Below, piece after piece: positions 36,633 to 45,416 of a stretch of 64,000 nucleotides of DNA. Numbering within the stretch: position 1 is the stretch's first letter; each line of letters opens with the position of its first letter. The stretch comes from Neolewinella litorea (GTDB lineage Bacteria > Bacteroidota > Bacteroidia > Chitinophagales > Saprospiraceae): contig NZ_SRSF01000001.1 in NCBI RefSeq assembly GCF_004803465.1, forward strand, positions 806,501 through 870,500, in the 5' to 3' direction. Under the pieces are notes generated by a model. That model searched no databases. It saw nothing but the letters and a program-made list of their open reading frames with translations, and was not told where the DNA came from. Position numbers and translations under genes: made by a program.

Positions 36633-37009
36633 ATCGTGCGTAAACTTTAGCGTAGTAAAAGAAAACCCGGTAGTGCCACTTAAGGCATTACCAGGATCTT
36701 GCGGCTCCCGTGAGCGCGCTTGTCCGGCGAAGATAGCGATTTTATCCGGTATTGCCCCTGCTCACCGGGCTTACCTGCCACGACCCGTTCGGTGCGTATA
36801 CCCTTTTGCGGCGGAGCGCGGGTGCCGGGCAAGGAGAAGCGGCCAGGGGCCGCGCCAGTCGGTTTGGCAGGGTAGAATAGGGATCGGCGCCCGGGCTACG
36901 CCACCGGGCCGCCCTGATTTCGACCAATGGGCCGTGAGGCGCGCCCAACGTCCGTCCCTTCCGCAACTGCTTATCGTCAATAACGTTATCTTACCATAAA
37001 TCCCTGATC
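36633..37009. other. GC-rich divergent spacer, 377 bases
   Basis: Lies between the starts of the 467-residue protein gene and the SPFH gene. Open frames on both strands here are low-complexity Arg/Pro-rich translations and look spurious. It must hold both promoters, but no exact TAnnTTTG box, repeat or RNA gene was identified. Confidence 0.45.
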
Positions 37010-37966
37010 ATGTCAATCGCATTTATAGTAATCCTGGTATTTGCCCTGTTGGTAATTACCGGAAGCTTCTTCACCGTCCGCCAGCAAAGCGCCGCCATCC
37101 TGGAGCGCCTGGGCCGTTTTCAATCCATTCGCGGACCGGGCTTCCATTTCAAGGCCCCCTTTATTGACCGTGTCGCCGGCAAGGTGAGCCTTAAGGTGCA
37201 ACAGCTCGACGTCAACGTCGAAACCAAGACGAAGGACAACGTTTTCGTCAAATTGAAGGTCGGCGTGCAGTTCGCCGTCGGCCCGGAAAGCGTCTACGAT
37301 GCGTTTTACAAGCTCGACAACCCCTACGAGCAGATCAACAGCTACATCTTCGACGTGGTCCGTGCCGAGGTACCCAAGATGAAACTTGACGACGTCTTCG
37401 AACGCAAGGATGATATCGCCAACGCCATCAAGACGGAACTGCAGGAGGCCATGACCAGCTACGGCTACAACATTGTCAAGGCCCTGGTCACCGATATTGA
37501 CCCCGACGCCACGGTAAAAGTGGCGATGAACCGCATCAACGCCGCTGAGCGCGAAAAGCTGGCCGCCGAATACGAAGGTGAGGCCGACCGCATCCGGATT
37601 GTTGCCAAAGCCCGCGCCGAAGCGGAAAGCAAGCGCTTACAGGGACAAGGTATCGCCGACCAGCGTCGCGAGATCGCCAAGGGACTTGAGGAGTCGGTCG
37701 ACATCCTCAACAGCGTGGGCATCAACAGCCAGGAAGCATCCGCCCTCATCGTGGTCACCCAGCACTATGACACCCTGCAGAGCATGGGCGAAAACGTGAA
37801 TTCCAACCTCATCATGCTGCCCAACGCCCCCACGGCGGGTTCCGACATGCTGGCCAACATGACCGCCAGCTTTGTAGCCAGCCAGCAAATGGGTGAAGAG
37901 ATGAAGGAGCAGAGCGAAAAACTCAAGGCCCAGAAGAAACGCGACCGGATCAAGCTGGAGCGGTAA
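37010..37966 (+). CDS. SPFH/stomatin-family membrane protein
   Basis: 318 residues: an N-terminal membrane helix (about 3-22), then a band-7/SPFH domain (RLGRFQSIRGPGFHFKAPFIDRVAGKVSLKVQQLDV) and a long Ala/Glu/Arg coiled coil (NAAEREKLAAEYEGEADRIRIVAKARAEAESKRLQG) ending in a charged tail. It resembles QmcA/slipin-type proteins that assemble in membranes and often regulate proteases or organise membrane domains. No NfeD partner is adjacent. Lon two genes upstream is not FtsH, so no proteolytic link can be drawn. It is followed without a gap by a small kinase-like gene. Confidence 0.92.
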   Translation: MSIAFIVILVFALLVITGSFFTVRQQSAAILERLGRFQSIRGPGFHFKAPFIDRVAGKVSLKVQQLDVNVETKTKDNVFVKLKVGVQFAVGPESVYDAFYKLDNPYEQINSYIFDVVRAEVPKMKLDDVFERKDDIANAIKTELQEAMTSYGYNIVKALVTDIDPDATVKVAMNRINAAEREKLAAEYEGEADRIRIVAKARAEAESKRLQGQGIADQRREIAKGLEESVDILNSVGINSQEASALIVVTQHYDTLQSMGENVNSNLIMLPNAPTAGSDMLANMTASFVASQQMGEEMKEQSEKLKAQKKRDRIKLER

Positions 37967-38467
37967 TTGAAGATTCTGGTTACCGGCCCCGAGAGCTCGG
38001 GGAAGTCTACCCTATCCCGACAGTTGGCCTGGGCGCTCGACGGCATCTTTATAGCCGAACAGGCCCGGGCCTACCTCCACGCCCTGGACCGGCCCTACTC
38101 CATGGCCGACCTGCCATTGATCTGGACCCGCCAACGACAGGCCGAGGACGAAGCCATGCGCACGGAAGCGTCCTTTATCGTTTGCGATACTGGTCCGGAA
38201 GTGATCCGGGTGTGGTCGGAAGTCAAATACGGCGAATGTGCCCCTGGTGTGATGCGGGCTTTCCATGAGCGCCCTTACGACCTTGTATTGCTGTGTCACC
38301 CCGATTTGACCTGGATCCCTGACCCCCTGCGGGAACATCCCGACCCATCCGACCGCCGGGCCATTTATGCCATCTACGAAAAATACCTCCCCGGGGCCAT
38401 TTCCATTCGTGGATCCAACCGCCTTGCTCAGGCCTTGCGCGCGGTGTGGACTTTTCTGGGCCGGTAG
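37967..38467 (+). CDS. NadR-like P-loop ATPase/kinase
   Basis: 166 residues starting with TTG at 37967, immediately after the upstream TAA. No other start keeps the first beta strand and the P-loop (KILVTGPESSGKST, Walker A at about residues 7-15). The segments EQARAYLH, CDTGPEVIRVWSEVKYG and LVLLCHPDLTWIPDPLREHP match the ribosylnicotinamide-kinase-like (AAA_28) domain of NadR. It has only the kinase half, with no adenylyltransferase or HTH domain. Probable role: phosphorylation of nicotinamide riboside or a related nucleoside. The zero-base spacing suggests coupling to the SPFH gene. Confidence 0.82.
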   Translation: MKILVTGPESSGKSTLSRQLAWALDGIFIAEQARAYLHALDRPYSMADLPLIWTRQRQAEDEAMRTEASFIVCDTGPEVIRVWSEVKYGECAPGVMRAFHERPYDLVLLCHPDLTWIPDPLREHPDPSDRRAIYAIYEKYLPGAISIRGSNRLAQALRAVWTFLGR

Positions 38468-38471
38468 GTGC

Positions 38472-39998
38472 CTATTCCTGCGCCGGCAAGCGCGAAAGTA
38501 TGTCCTCCACTACACCCCGGTGGTTCACCAGCCGTGGCACCTTGTGTTGCCCACCCAGTTTACCGCGATCCGCCAGCCACTGCCGAAAAAATCCGTCGGG
38601 CAGGACGGTGAGGGCGTGTCGGTTGATCGCGAAATCGTTGCTGCGTTTGGTGCGGTAATTGCCATTGTGCCGCTGCAGCGCCTCGTCGAGGGCCCGGTTG
38701 AAACGCTCGAGGTCCGAGGGTTCCCGCTCGAATTCGATCAACCAGTGGTGGCGGCCCTTGCGGTCCACCTCGATGTACTGCGGCGCTACCGTAAACTCCC
38801 GCACCGAGGCCCCGGTCGAGGTACAAGCTTCCAGCAGGGCACCCTCCGCTTCTGACCGCAGCAGGTCCTCCCCAAAAGCGTTGATGAACTCCTGGGTGCG
38901 ACCGACGATGACCAATCGGTAGGGATCAACTTCCGTAAACCGGATAAGGTCGCCCATCGGATACCGGTACAGCCCGGCGGCGGTCGTAATCAGCATGACG
39001 TAGATCTCATCCACCCGTACCCCTTGCAGGGAAACCGCCTCTTGACTTCCCTGCTGATAGTCGTCCCAGGGGATGAATTCGTAATAGATTCCGGTAGTCA
39101 GAAGCAGGAGCATGGTCCGGAGGTCATCGCGGTCCTGTACGGCAAAGAAGCCTTCGGTCGCATTATAGATCTCCTGAAAAATGAAGCCCGGCTTGGGGAA
39201 CAGTCGCTCGAACTGGGCGCGGTAGGGGGCGAAATTGACTCCCCCGTGCTTGAAGACGGCCGCATCCGGCCAGACGTCGAGCATGGTGTCTCCACCGTGG
39301 ATTTCAAGAATGCGCCGGTAGAGGGGCAGGTTCCAGGTGGGTACGCCGCCGAGAATCGTGATGCCGGGTTCGAAGGCAACCTGATGGGCGATCTTCTCGA
39401 TTTTCTCTTCGTAGTTCGGGGCAGTAGCCAGCTGTACATCGGGGATGTAAAGCGGGCGCATGATGCGCGGAATGCTCAGGATAATGGCGGCGCTGATGTC
39501 GGCCTTGGGTAGTCCGGAAGCTTCATGGATACCCTGGTACGCGCCCCCGATGAGCAAATTTTTGTGGCTGAAGACTTCCAGTTCCTCATTCTTCTCGTAC
39601 AGGGCCGCGAGGCTGAGCCAACTGCCCTTGAGGTGGATGGCCCCTACGGCCGATTGGGGAATGGGCAGGAACTTGACCGCCCCGGTAGTACCGCTGGTAG
39701 TGGCGATCCAGGCTGGCGGATCGTGGGTGAGCACCCGCTCCTCTCCCGCCAGAATGCGATCGATATAGGGGCGATGTTGCTCGTAATTTCTTACCGGAAC
39801 CGTGGTGGCGAATCGCTCGGGTTCGGTAATCAGGCGTTCGAAGTCGTGCTCTTGGCCGAAGGCCGTATACCGGTTGGTGCGCAGAATCTGCCGAAGTACC
39901 TCCTCCTGTAATTCAAGCGGGCGTTCGTAGTGGGCCTGCAACTCGCGGCGGTACCTACCCAAATAGGTTTTGAACAGCGTATTGACGATGCTCAGCAT
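38472..39998 (-). CDS. GH3-family acyl-adenylate-forming protein
   Basis: 508 residues. The ATP-binding motif TTSGTTGAVKFLPIP (about residues 104-118) and YRYPMGDLIRFTEVDPYRLVIVGRTQEFINAFGEDL identify the GH3 auxin-responsive-promoter family, a branch of the ANL adenylating enzymes. Plant members conjugate amino acids to jasmonate or auxin; bacterial members are common in Bacteroidota and mostly uncharacterised. The stop lies four bases from the end of the convergent NadR-like gene. Confidence 0.92.
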   Translation of the reverse strand: MLSIVNTLFKTYLGRYRRELQAHYERPLELQEEVLRQILRTNRYTAFGQEHDFERLITEPERFATTVPVRNYEQHRPYIDRILAGEERVLTHDPPAWIATTSGTTGAVKFLPIPQSAVGAIHLKGSWLSLAALYEKNEELEVFSHKNLLIGGAYQGIHEASGLPKADISAAIILSIPRIMRPLYIPDVQLATAPNYEEKIEKIAHQVAFEPGITILGGVPTWNLPLYRRILEIHGGDTMLDVWPDAAVFKHGGVNFAPYRAQFERLFPKPGFIFQEIYNATEGFFAVQDRDDLRTMLLLLTTGIYYEFIPWDDYQQGSQEAVSLQGVRVDEIYVMLITTAAGLYRYPMGDLIRFTEVDPYRLVIVGRTQEFINAFGEDLLRSEAEGALLEACTSTGASVREFTVAPQYIEVDRKGRHHWLIEFEREPSDLERFNRALDEALQRHNGNYRTKRSNDFAINRHALTVLPDGFFRQWLADRGKLGGQHKVPRLVNHRGVVEDILSRLPAQE

Positions 39999-40047
39999 GG
40001 TGACCGCTTTGTGTAGGGCCTAAGGAAAGCAAAGAAAAGGAGTGAGA

Positions 40048-40848
40048 TCATAAAATTTCGAGCAGCTCGCGCTTACTTTCCAGCAAACGCAAAATATAGG
40101 GCAGGCGTTTGCGGGTGTGCTCGTACCCCACGTCGTGCAAGTCCGTCAGGCGGTTCAGGTTGAAGATATGATAATCGTTAAGGTTGCTCGGTTCCAGTAC
40201 CACGTCGCACAGTTCGGCGGAGGGCAGGGTGTTGGCCATGATCGACAGATCGAAGCACCGCCAGACGATCCCGATGACGGTTTTCACGTCGGCGGGTTTG
40301 AGGCTTTCGTAGGGCATCAGGTTGCTGCCGATGATGAAGTCGGTCTGATTGAGCAGTGGTTTGACGGGCATATTCTCGATCACCCCCCCGTCGACGTATT
40401 GCGCTCCGTCGATGACCACCGGCCGAAACAGGAAAGGAATACCGCAACTGGCCGCCACTAGCTCGTGCAGCGGACCGCTGTCGTGGCATTCGAGCTGGCC
40501 GGTGTTCAGGTTGGTAACGCCCACGTAGAAGTGTCGCTGCAGCTGTTCGAAGCTATTGTCGGGAATCACCGTGGCCAGGCGCTCCTGCAAGTAGACGCTG
40601 CTGGTCAGTCCGGTAAGGGGCATACCCAACTTGTAGAAGCGAAAGATGGAGGACTCCAGGGCGAAGGTCATCATGTCGTCCGGACTCACCCCCGCGGCGT
40701 AGAGCGCCCCGACCAAGGCACCGGCGCTCACGCCTACGACCTTTTCGGGTTCGATACCGGCTTCGGTAAGCGCGCGTAGCGCCCCGATGTGTGCGGCACC
40801 CCGCGCGCCGCCGCCCGAAAGCGTGATGCCAATGGTCAACTTCTCCAT
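40048..40848 (-). CDS. patatin-like phospholipase
   Basis: 266 residues from the ATG at 40848 (an in-frame start at 40875 adds only nine basic residues). Oxyanion motif GGGARG (12-17), nucleophile Ser41 in GVSAG, and the catalytic Asp in VDGGVIENMP. No signal peptide, so it is probably cytoplasmic or peripheral, unlike PlpD-type exported patatins. It should hydrolyse acyl esters of phospholipids; the biological target is unknown. Confidence 0.93.
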   Translation of the reverse strand: MEKLTIGITLSGGGARGAAHIGALRALTEAGIEPEKVVGVSAGALVGALYAAGVSPDDMMTFALESSIFRFYKLGMPLTGLTSSVYLQERLATVIPDNSFEQLQRHFYVGVTNLNTGQLECHDSGPLHELVAASCGIPFLFRPVVIDGAQYVDGGVIENMPVKPLLNQTDFIIGSNLMPYESLKPADVKTVIGIVWRCFDLSIMANTLPSAELCDVVLEPSNLNDYHIFNLNRLTDLHDVGYEHTRKRLPYILRLLESKRELLEIL

Positions 40849-40922
40849 CAGACTTACAGACACCCTACGCCGCACCCTGGTTCAGGCCCCAACCTTTAAA
40901 GGAGGATTGCGTTGCAAACAGC

Positions 40923-41639
40923 ATGAAAGATCTCAAGCAAAAGACCGCCTACGTCACCGGCGGCAGTAAAGGAATCGGCTACGGAATTGCCGAAAAACTG
41001 ATGGAAAATGGTGTCAATGTCGTCATTACCAGCCGCAGTCAGGACGCCGCCACCGAGGCCGCGGATCGCCTTAATGCCCTGGGCCATCCCGGCCGCTGCG
41101 TGGGTACGGAAGCCGACGTACGTAGCCTGAAAAGCCAGCAGAAAGCCGTAGCCCTGGCCCGCGACACCTTTGGCGGACTGGACATCGTGGTTGCCAACGC
41201 CGGCGTGGGGCACTTCGCCCCGGTACAGGAACTGACGGAGGAGCAGTGGAACGAGACGATCGATATCAACCTCACCGGCACCTTCCTGACCGTGAAGGCC
41301 AGCATCGACGAACTCATCAAGTCGAAGGGCTACCTGTTTACCATAGCCAGTCTGGCCGGCACCAATTTCTTTGCCAGCGGCTCGGCGTATAACGCCAGTA
41401 AATTCGGCGTGGTGGGCTTTACGCAGGCCGTAATGCTAGACGTGCGCAAACAAGAGGTGAAGGTATCGACCATCATGCCCGGTTCGGTAGCCACGCACTT
41501 CAACGGCAACGAGCCGGATGAGAGCGACGCCTGGAAAATCCAGATCGAGGATCTTGGGCAGCTGGTAATCGACCTCCTGAAGATGCCCGCCCGGACGCTG
41601 CCGAGTAAGGTGGAGGTGCGGCCTGCTGTGCCTCAGTAG
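40923..41639 (+). CDS. short-chain dehydrogenase/reductase
   Basis: 238 residues. Cofactor motif TGGSKGIGYGIAEKL, NAG motif (VANAGVGHFA), catalytic Tyr and Lys in YNASKFGVVGF. Typical length of classical SDRs such as 3-oxoacyl-reductase-like enzymes; substrate not predictable. An unusually perfect AAAGGAGGA lies at 40898-40906, 16 bases before the ATG, too far to be a standard ribosome-binding site, and no in-frame start lies closer. Divergent from the patatin gene. Confidence 0.92.
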   Translation: MKDLKQKTAYVTGGSKGIGYGIAEKLMENGVNVVITSRSQDAATEAADRLNALGHPGRCVGTEADVRSLKSQQKAVALARDTFGGLDIVVANAGVGHFAPVQELTEEQWNETIDINLTGTFLTVKASIDELIKSKGYLFTIASLAGTNFFASGSAYNASKFGVVGFTQAVMLDVRKQEVKVSTIMPGSVATHFNGNEPDESDAWKIQIEDLGQLVIDLLKMPARTLPSKVEVRPAVPQ

Positions 41640-41681
41640 GGATTCTATAATTTACAAGGGGTAAAGTACCATTTACAATTT

Positions 41682-42067
41682 GCGGCTCTGCTCACTCCGT
41701 TCGTCTAGCGGCTCTGCTCGCTTAGCTCGTCCTACGGCTCTGCTCGCTTAGCTCGTCTGGCGACTCTGCTCGCTACGTCCGTCTTACAGCTCTGTTCGCT
41801 TTGCTCGTCTGACGGCTTTGCTCACTACGTTCGACTGACGGGTCTGCTTGCTTTGCACGGCTGGCGGCTTAGCTCACTACGTTCATCTGACGGTTTTGCT
41901 GGCTTTGCTGGTCTGGCAGCTTTGCTTGCAACGGTTGCTTGATGGCCCTACTCAGATCGCCTCTTTGACCGCTTTGTTCGCTTCGCTTATCTGGGGCTCT
42001 ATTCTCTTTGATTGGTATTACCAACCGGGCACTTTTCCAGAGTGAGAGCGTAGCGAGCAAGGCCGCC
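41682..42067. repeat. array of degenerate 26-bp tandem repeats with an inverted terminal copy
   Basis: Twelve to thirteen direct units of 25-27 bases (first GCGGCTCTGCTC...CGTCTA at 41682-41707) follow one another to about 42015, with a general form SGGCTYTGCTCRCTNNGYTCGTCTGA. Units diverge progressively towards the right. Two unit types (CTCACTACGTTC and CTCGCTTAGCTC cores) partly alternate, giving a 52-base higher-order period in the middle. An inverted copy lies at 42041-42067. No spacers, so it is not a CRISPR. The period is not a multiple of three, so it is unlikely to code. The remaining bases of this 468-base spacer (41640-41681, 42016-42040, 42068-42107) show nothing recognised. Confidence 0.85.
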
Positions 42068-42107
42068 ATTTTTAACTTGTATGTACTCAATAGTACATTG
42101 AGTCGGT

Positions 42108-43427
42108 TCAATCATTGCCACTCTCGGCAGCATCCTCTCCCGTGCCGATGTTTTCGCTGGGGTCGGGTGTTTGGGTGCGGCGGATCACCTTGTCGATGCG
42201 GGTAGCCAGCACCTGGTGGTCGTAGGCGGAGTTGCGGCCCAGCACGTTGGACATGAGGGCTACCAGGTAGCGGGTGCCGTCGGGTTGCTCGACGATGGCT
42301 ACGGAGTTCATGTAGTTCATGCGGTTGCCCTTGTACTTGGCGCAGCTGGTGCCGGGCCGGCAGCCGTACAGGGATCCTGATTTGAAGTAGACGCCGGCAG
42401 AATCGAGGGCGGGTGCGTGGGCGTAGCGGATGCGGCGGTCGGTCATGTACATCAGGCGCTTCAGTTCGAGGCTGGAGGGGGCGTCCACTACCCTGCCCGA
42501 TTCGAGGGCGGTAAGCCACTTCATTAGTCCGCGGACCGTGCCGATGCTTCCCCCCTTTGGAGGAACGATGCCGCTGGCCCCGCGGGTGAACATCGTTCCC
42601 AGCCGCCAGGCGTCGCCGTCAATGCCCATATCGCGGAGCGGACCGTTCACGACGTCCTCACCCAGGTCGCGCAGCGTGGTGCGATCCGTGGTTTTGAAGT
42701 AGTCCATCATCTCCTCGTAGGTAAGGTCGGGGTACCGCTCGCCGAATACGCGCATCAGGAGGGCTTCGCGCCACACGATGCTGGCGGCGCCGTTGTTGCT
42801 GACCGAGAGCATATGATCGACCCATTGGTAGAGGTTGAACTCGTCGGAGGGGTCGACCCGCTTCCGGGAGTAGCGCTCGGTTTCCGGATCGTAGATGGGG
42901 ATGGTGTGGTGGTCGTACACGCCGAAGGGGCCGGCCTTAACCACCTTGCGGCGCATCAGGTCCCAGCGTTTGTGGATGCTGTCGGGGTACATATTCTGCA
43001 GTTCGCAGAAAAAGGCGGTGGCCACGGCGAGTTTGCCTACACTACCGGGTTGGTAGCCGGCGGTGGGGTTGCGCTCGGCGTAGCGGTGCGGGCGGCCGGG
43101 GGTCATATCGAACACGGCTACCGAGTAAGAGGGGTGCATGTTGGGGAAGATCTTGCCGATCTCCTGCTGCAGCGCCGGGTCAACGGCCGGGAGGCTGTCG
43201 AGGGGGTCTTCCATGAGGTTCAGCCGAACGTATTCGAGACTGTGGCGGGCGCCGTAGGGCAAGGCGCGGACGATGGCCGCGCTGTCCATACGCGCCAGAC
43301 GGACCAGCCGTTCGATGCCGGTCTTTTCGTAGCCGTCAATGGGATAGGTGCCGGCGGGGGCGGCGGGGAACAGTACCGCCAAGATAACGGCACAGAACAG
43401 GAATATGCGGAAGTGTTGGAGAGTCAT
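42108..43427 (-). CDS. exported serine hydrolase, beta-lactamase/transpeptidase fold
   Basis: 439 residues with an N-terminal signal (about 1-26). It keeps the penicillin-binding/class A signature: Ser129-Val-Gly-Lys132 (QPGSVGKLAVA), SNN at 210-212, and Lys349-Ser-Gly (YFKSGSLYG). The N-terminal 100 residues and the long insert between motifs 1 and 2 exceed a typical class A beta-lactamase. A cell-wall carboxypeptidase/esterase role is as likely as drug hydrolysis. TACCTTTA six bases before the ATG is a probable -7 box. The 26-bp repeat array lies just beyond its stop. Confidence 0.85.
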   Translation of the reverse strand: MTLQHFRIFLFCAVILAVLFPAAPAGTYPIDGYEKTGIERLVRLARMDSAAIVRALPYGARHSLEYVRLNLMEDPLDSLPAVDPALQQEIGKIFPNMHPSYSVAVFDMTPGRPHRYAERNPTAGYQPGSVGKLAVATAFFCELQNMYPDSIHKRWDLMRRKVVKAGPFGVYDHHTIPIYDPETERYSRKRVDPSDEFNLYQWVDHMLSVSNNGAASIVWREALLMRVFGERYPDLTYEEMMDYFKTTDRTTLRDLGEDVVNGPLRDMGIDGDAWRLGTMFTRGASGIVPPKGGSIGTVRGLMKWLTALESGRVVDAPSSLELKRLMYMTDRRIRYAHAPALDSAGVYFKSGSLYGCRPGTSCAKYKGNRMNYMNSVAIVEQPDGTRYLVALMSNVLGRNSAYDHQVLATRIDKVIRRTQTPDPSENIGTGEDAAESGND

Positions 43428-43433
43428 CGCCGG

Positions 43434-43441
43434 TAAAGGTA
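43434..43441 (-). promoter_or_regulatory. probable -7 element of the serine hydrolase gene
   Basis: TACCTTTA on the minus strand, one base from TAnnTTTG, ending six bases before the ATG at 43427. It predicts a nearly leaderless transcript. Confidence 0.45.
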
Positions 43442-43485
43442 ATGAGGAGATTTGAGGGGGGATTTGGGATTGTGGATTTGGTGTC

Positions 43486-43533
43486 AGACATCCGACGTGT
43501 CAGTCCTGCCAGGCTGGCAGACGTCGGACGTCT
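43486..43533. repeat. GACGTC-type palindromic repeats, left pair
   Basis: AGACATCCGACGTGTCA (43486-43502) and AGACGTCGGACGTCT (43519-43533) are variants of one element. Between and overlapping them, CTGCCA-GGC-TGGCAG (43506-43520) forms a small hairpin. The same element recurs at 43635 and 43668. The 301-base spacer between the serine hydrolase and ahcY otherwise holds an AT-rich middle (43534-43634) without a gene. Confidence 0.7.
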
Positions 43534-43634
43534 GTCATAATGTCATTCCCAGAAATCCTAGGATATACTTAGAGCCCGGCGTCTCATTTTGCTTTACGGA
43601 ATGAAATATTCAAAAATTTGAGAATCCCTGAGCC

Positions 43635-43686
43635 TGCCACGTCCGACGTCTGCAAAATTGTCAGCACTGCCACGTCCGACGTCTAA
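43635..43686. repeat. GACGTC-type palindromic repeats, right pair
   Basis: TGCCACGTCCGACGTCT occurs exactly twice (from 43635 and from 43668), 33 bases apart in the same orientation, and opposite in orientation to the left pair. The second copy lies 15-34 bases before the ahcY -7 box, about where a -33 element and an operator would be. Confidence 0.75.
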
Positions 43687-43701
43687 CTCACCAAAAAACC
43701 C

Positions 43702-43709
43702 TACCTTTG
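43702..43709 (+). promoter_or_regulatory. -7 promoter element of ahcY
   Basis: TACCTTTG, exact TAnnTTTG, 19 bases before the ahcY ATG, within the 17-base block TACCTTTGCGCGCTAAA that is shared with the miaB promoter at the same distance from the start codon. Confidence 0.7.
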
Positions 43710-43728
43710 CGCGCTAAAATCGAAACTT

Positions 43729-45042
43729 ATGCCCGCCACGGACACCCGCCCGAATTATAAAGTAAAAGACATCAACCTGGCCGATTGGGGCCGCAAGGAG
43801 ATCCGCCTCGCCGAAGCCGAAATGCCCGGCCTGATCGCCCTGCGCGAGCAGTACGGCCAAAGCAAACCCCTTAAGGGCGCCCGCATCGCCGGCTGCCTGC
43901 ACATGACCATCCAGACCGCAGTGCTGATCGAGACACTGGTCGAACTCGGTGCCGAAGTGACTTGGTCAAGCTGCAACATCTTCTCCACCCAAGATCACGC
44001 CGCGGCCGCCATCGCCGCCGCTGGAGTACCCGTCTACGCCTGGAAAGGAATGACGCAGGAGGAATTTGACTGGGCCATCGAGCAGACGCTGTATGCCTTC
44101 CCCGACGGACAGCCCCTCAACATGATCCTCGACGACGGCGGTGACCTCACCAATATGGTCTTCGACGATCACCCCGAGCTCGTCGACGGTATCCGCGGCC
44201 TTTCTGAGGAGACCACCACCGGCGTCCACCGCCTGTACGAGCGTATGAAGAACGGCACCCTCGTAATGCCCGCCATCAACGTGAATGACTCGGTAACCAA
44301 ATCGAAGTTCGACAACAAGTACGGTTGCAAGGAATCGGCCGTCGACGCCATCCGCCGCGCCACCGACGTCATGATGGCCGGCAAAGTGGCCGTGGTAGCC
44401 GGCTACGGCGACGTGGGCAAGGGTACCGCCGCTAGCCTCCGCGGAGCCGGTTGCCGGGTCATCGTCACCGAAATCGATCCCATCTGCGCCCTGCAGGCCG
44501 CCATGGACGGCTTTGAAGTGAAGCGCATGGAGAACGCTGTTCCCCGTGCCGACATCATCGTCACCGCCACGGGCAACTTCAATATCCTCACCGAGCAGCA
44601 CTTCCGCGCGATGAAGGACAAGACCATCGTCTGCAACATCGGCCACTTCGATAACGAGATCGACATGGCGTGGCTCAACAAGAACTACGGCCACACCAAG
44701 GATAACATCAAAGCGCAGGTCGACCTCTACAACATCGAAGGCAACGACGTCATCATCCTGGCGGAAGGTCGCCTGGTGAACCTGGGTTGCGGCACGGGCC
44801 ACCCGAGTTTCGTAATGTCCAACAGCTTTACCAACCAGGTGCTGGCTCAAATGGAACTATGGAACAACCGCGACAGCTACGAGAACAAGGTTTACATGCT
44901 GCCCAAGCACCTTGACGAGCAGGTAGCCCGCCTGCACCTTGAAAAGATCGGCGTGGAACTGGAAGACCTCAGCGAAGCCCAGGCCAAGTACATCGGCGTA
45001 GACCAGAACGGTCCCTTCAAGCCCGACCACTACCGGTACTAG
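43729..45042 (+). CDS. ahcY: adenosylhomocysteinase
   Basis: 437 residues. [36 protein letters not shown] and the NAD-binding [19 protein letters not shown] are diagnostic, and the C-terminus FKPDHYRY carries the conserved Lys-x-x-x-Tyr-Tyr-type end. It hydrolyses S-adenosylhomocysteine to adenosine and homocysteine, completing the methyl cycle. Own promoter and terminator; four palindromic repeats upstream suggest regulation. Confidence 0.98.
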   Translation: MPATDTRPNYKVKDINLADWGRKEIRLAEAEMPGLIALREQYGQSKPLKGARIAGCLHMTIQTAVLIETLVELGAEVTWSSCNIFSTQDHAAAAIAAAGVPVYAWKGMTQEEFDWAIEQTLYAFPDGQPLNMILDDGGDLTNMVFDDHPELVDGIRGLSEETTTGVHRLYERMKNGTLVMPAINVNDSVTKSKFDNKYGCKESAVDAIRRATDVMMAGKVAVVAGYGDVGKGTAASLRGAGCRVIVTEIDPICALQAAMDGFEVKRMENAVPRADIIVTATGNFNILTEQHFRAMKDKTIVCNIGHFDNEIDMAWLNKNYGHTKDNIKAQVDLYNIEGNDVIILAEGRLVNLGCGTGHPSFVMSNSFTNQVLAQMELWNNRDSYENKVYMLPKHLDEQVARLHLEKIGVELEDLSEAQAKYIGVDQNGPFKPDHYRY

Positions 45043-45063
45043 ACCCGCAAAGGACCACCACGC

Positions 45064-45098
45064 AAACAGGTGTACCGGCAGTGCCGGTACACCTGTTT
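45064..45098 (+). terminator. intrinsic terminator of ahcY
   Basis: A long perfect inverted repeat (AAACAGGTGTACCGGCA, one base, then its complement), starting 22 bases after the stop and followed by TGTTTTGTTTTG. Loop constraints leave about 15 pairs. The outer A/T pairs make it potentially bidirectional. Confidence 0.88.
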
Positions 45099-45104
45099 TG
45101 TTTT

Positions 45105-45416
45105 GTCGATGGTGGTTTGGTGTGCAAAGATTATCCCATGCATGCGTCCCATGCGCTGCATGGTAATTGGTCTAGCAGATCTTTGGATGTACCTATCGCG
45201 CGGGCTTGCTTTGCTCCCCCGCCTGGTTGAAAGCTGTAAAGGGCTGGATACGGGCCACGGTGAAAAGCTTTCAAAAAATCGGGATGGCACACATAGCCGT
45301 ATGAGTCCTCAAGCAGGAGGCACACTCACTGCGTGGGTTGAGGTTGCTCTGTATTTACCGAGGAATCAGACTACTCCTCCCCCAGCCTTCACAGGAGACA
45401 AAATTTTCCATTCCAC
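45105..45416. other. unexplained spacer, about 310 bases
   Basis: Between the ahcY terminator and the small secreted protein gene. Open frames on both strands (for example 45131-45325 minus) are unlike any protein I know. The composition is richer in A/T than the neighbours. It could be a decayed gene or mobile-element remnant, but no terminal repeats or motifs support that. Confidence 0.4.

Noticed and set aside
36673-36999. 108-codon open frame between the 467-residue protein gene and the SPFH gene
   Set aside because: Arg/Pro/Gly-rich translation of GC-rich DNA; overlapping frames on the other strand look equally good.
40898-40906. AAAGGAGGA as ribosome-binding site of the SDR at 40923
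   Set aside because: Spacing of 16 bases is too long and no closer in-frame start exists; Shine-Dalgarno use is weak in this phylum.
41848-42045. 65-codon hydrophobic open frame
   Set aside because: It lies inside the degenerate 26-bp repeat array, whose period is not a multiple of three; the hydrophobicity is a by-product of CTT/TTG/GCT-rich units.
41682-42067. CRISPR array
   Set aside because: Units are contiguous and degenerate with no unique spacers, and no cas genes are present.
45131-45325. 64-codon minus-strand open frame
   Set aside because: No signal, domain or promoter; kept only as part of an unexplained spacer.
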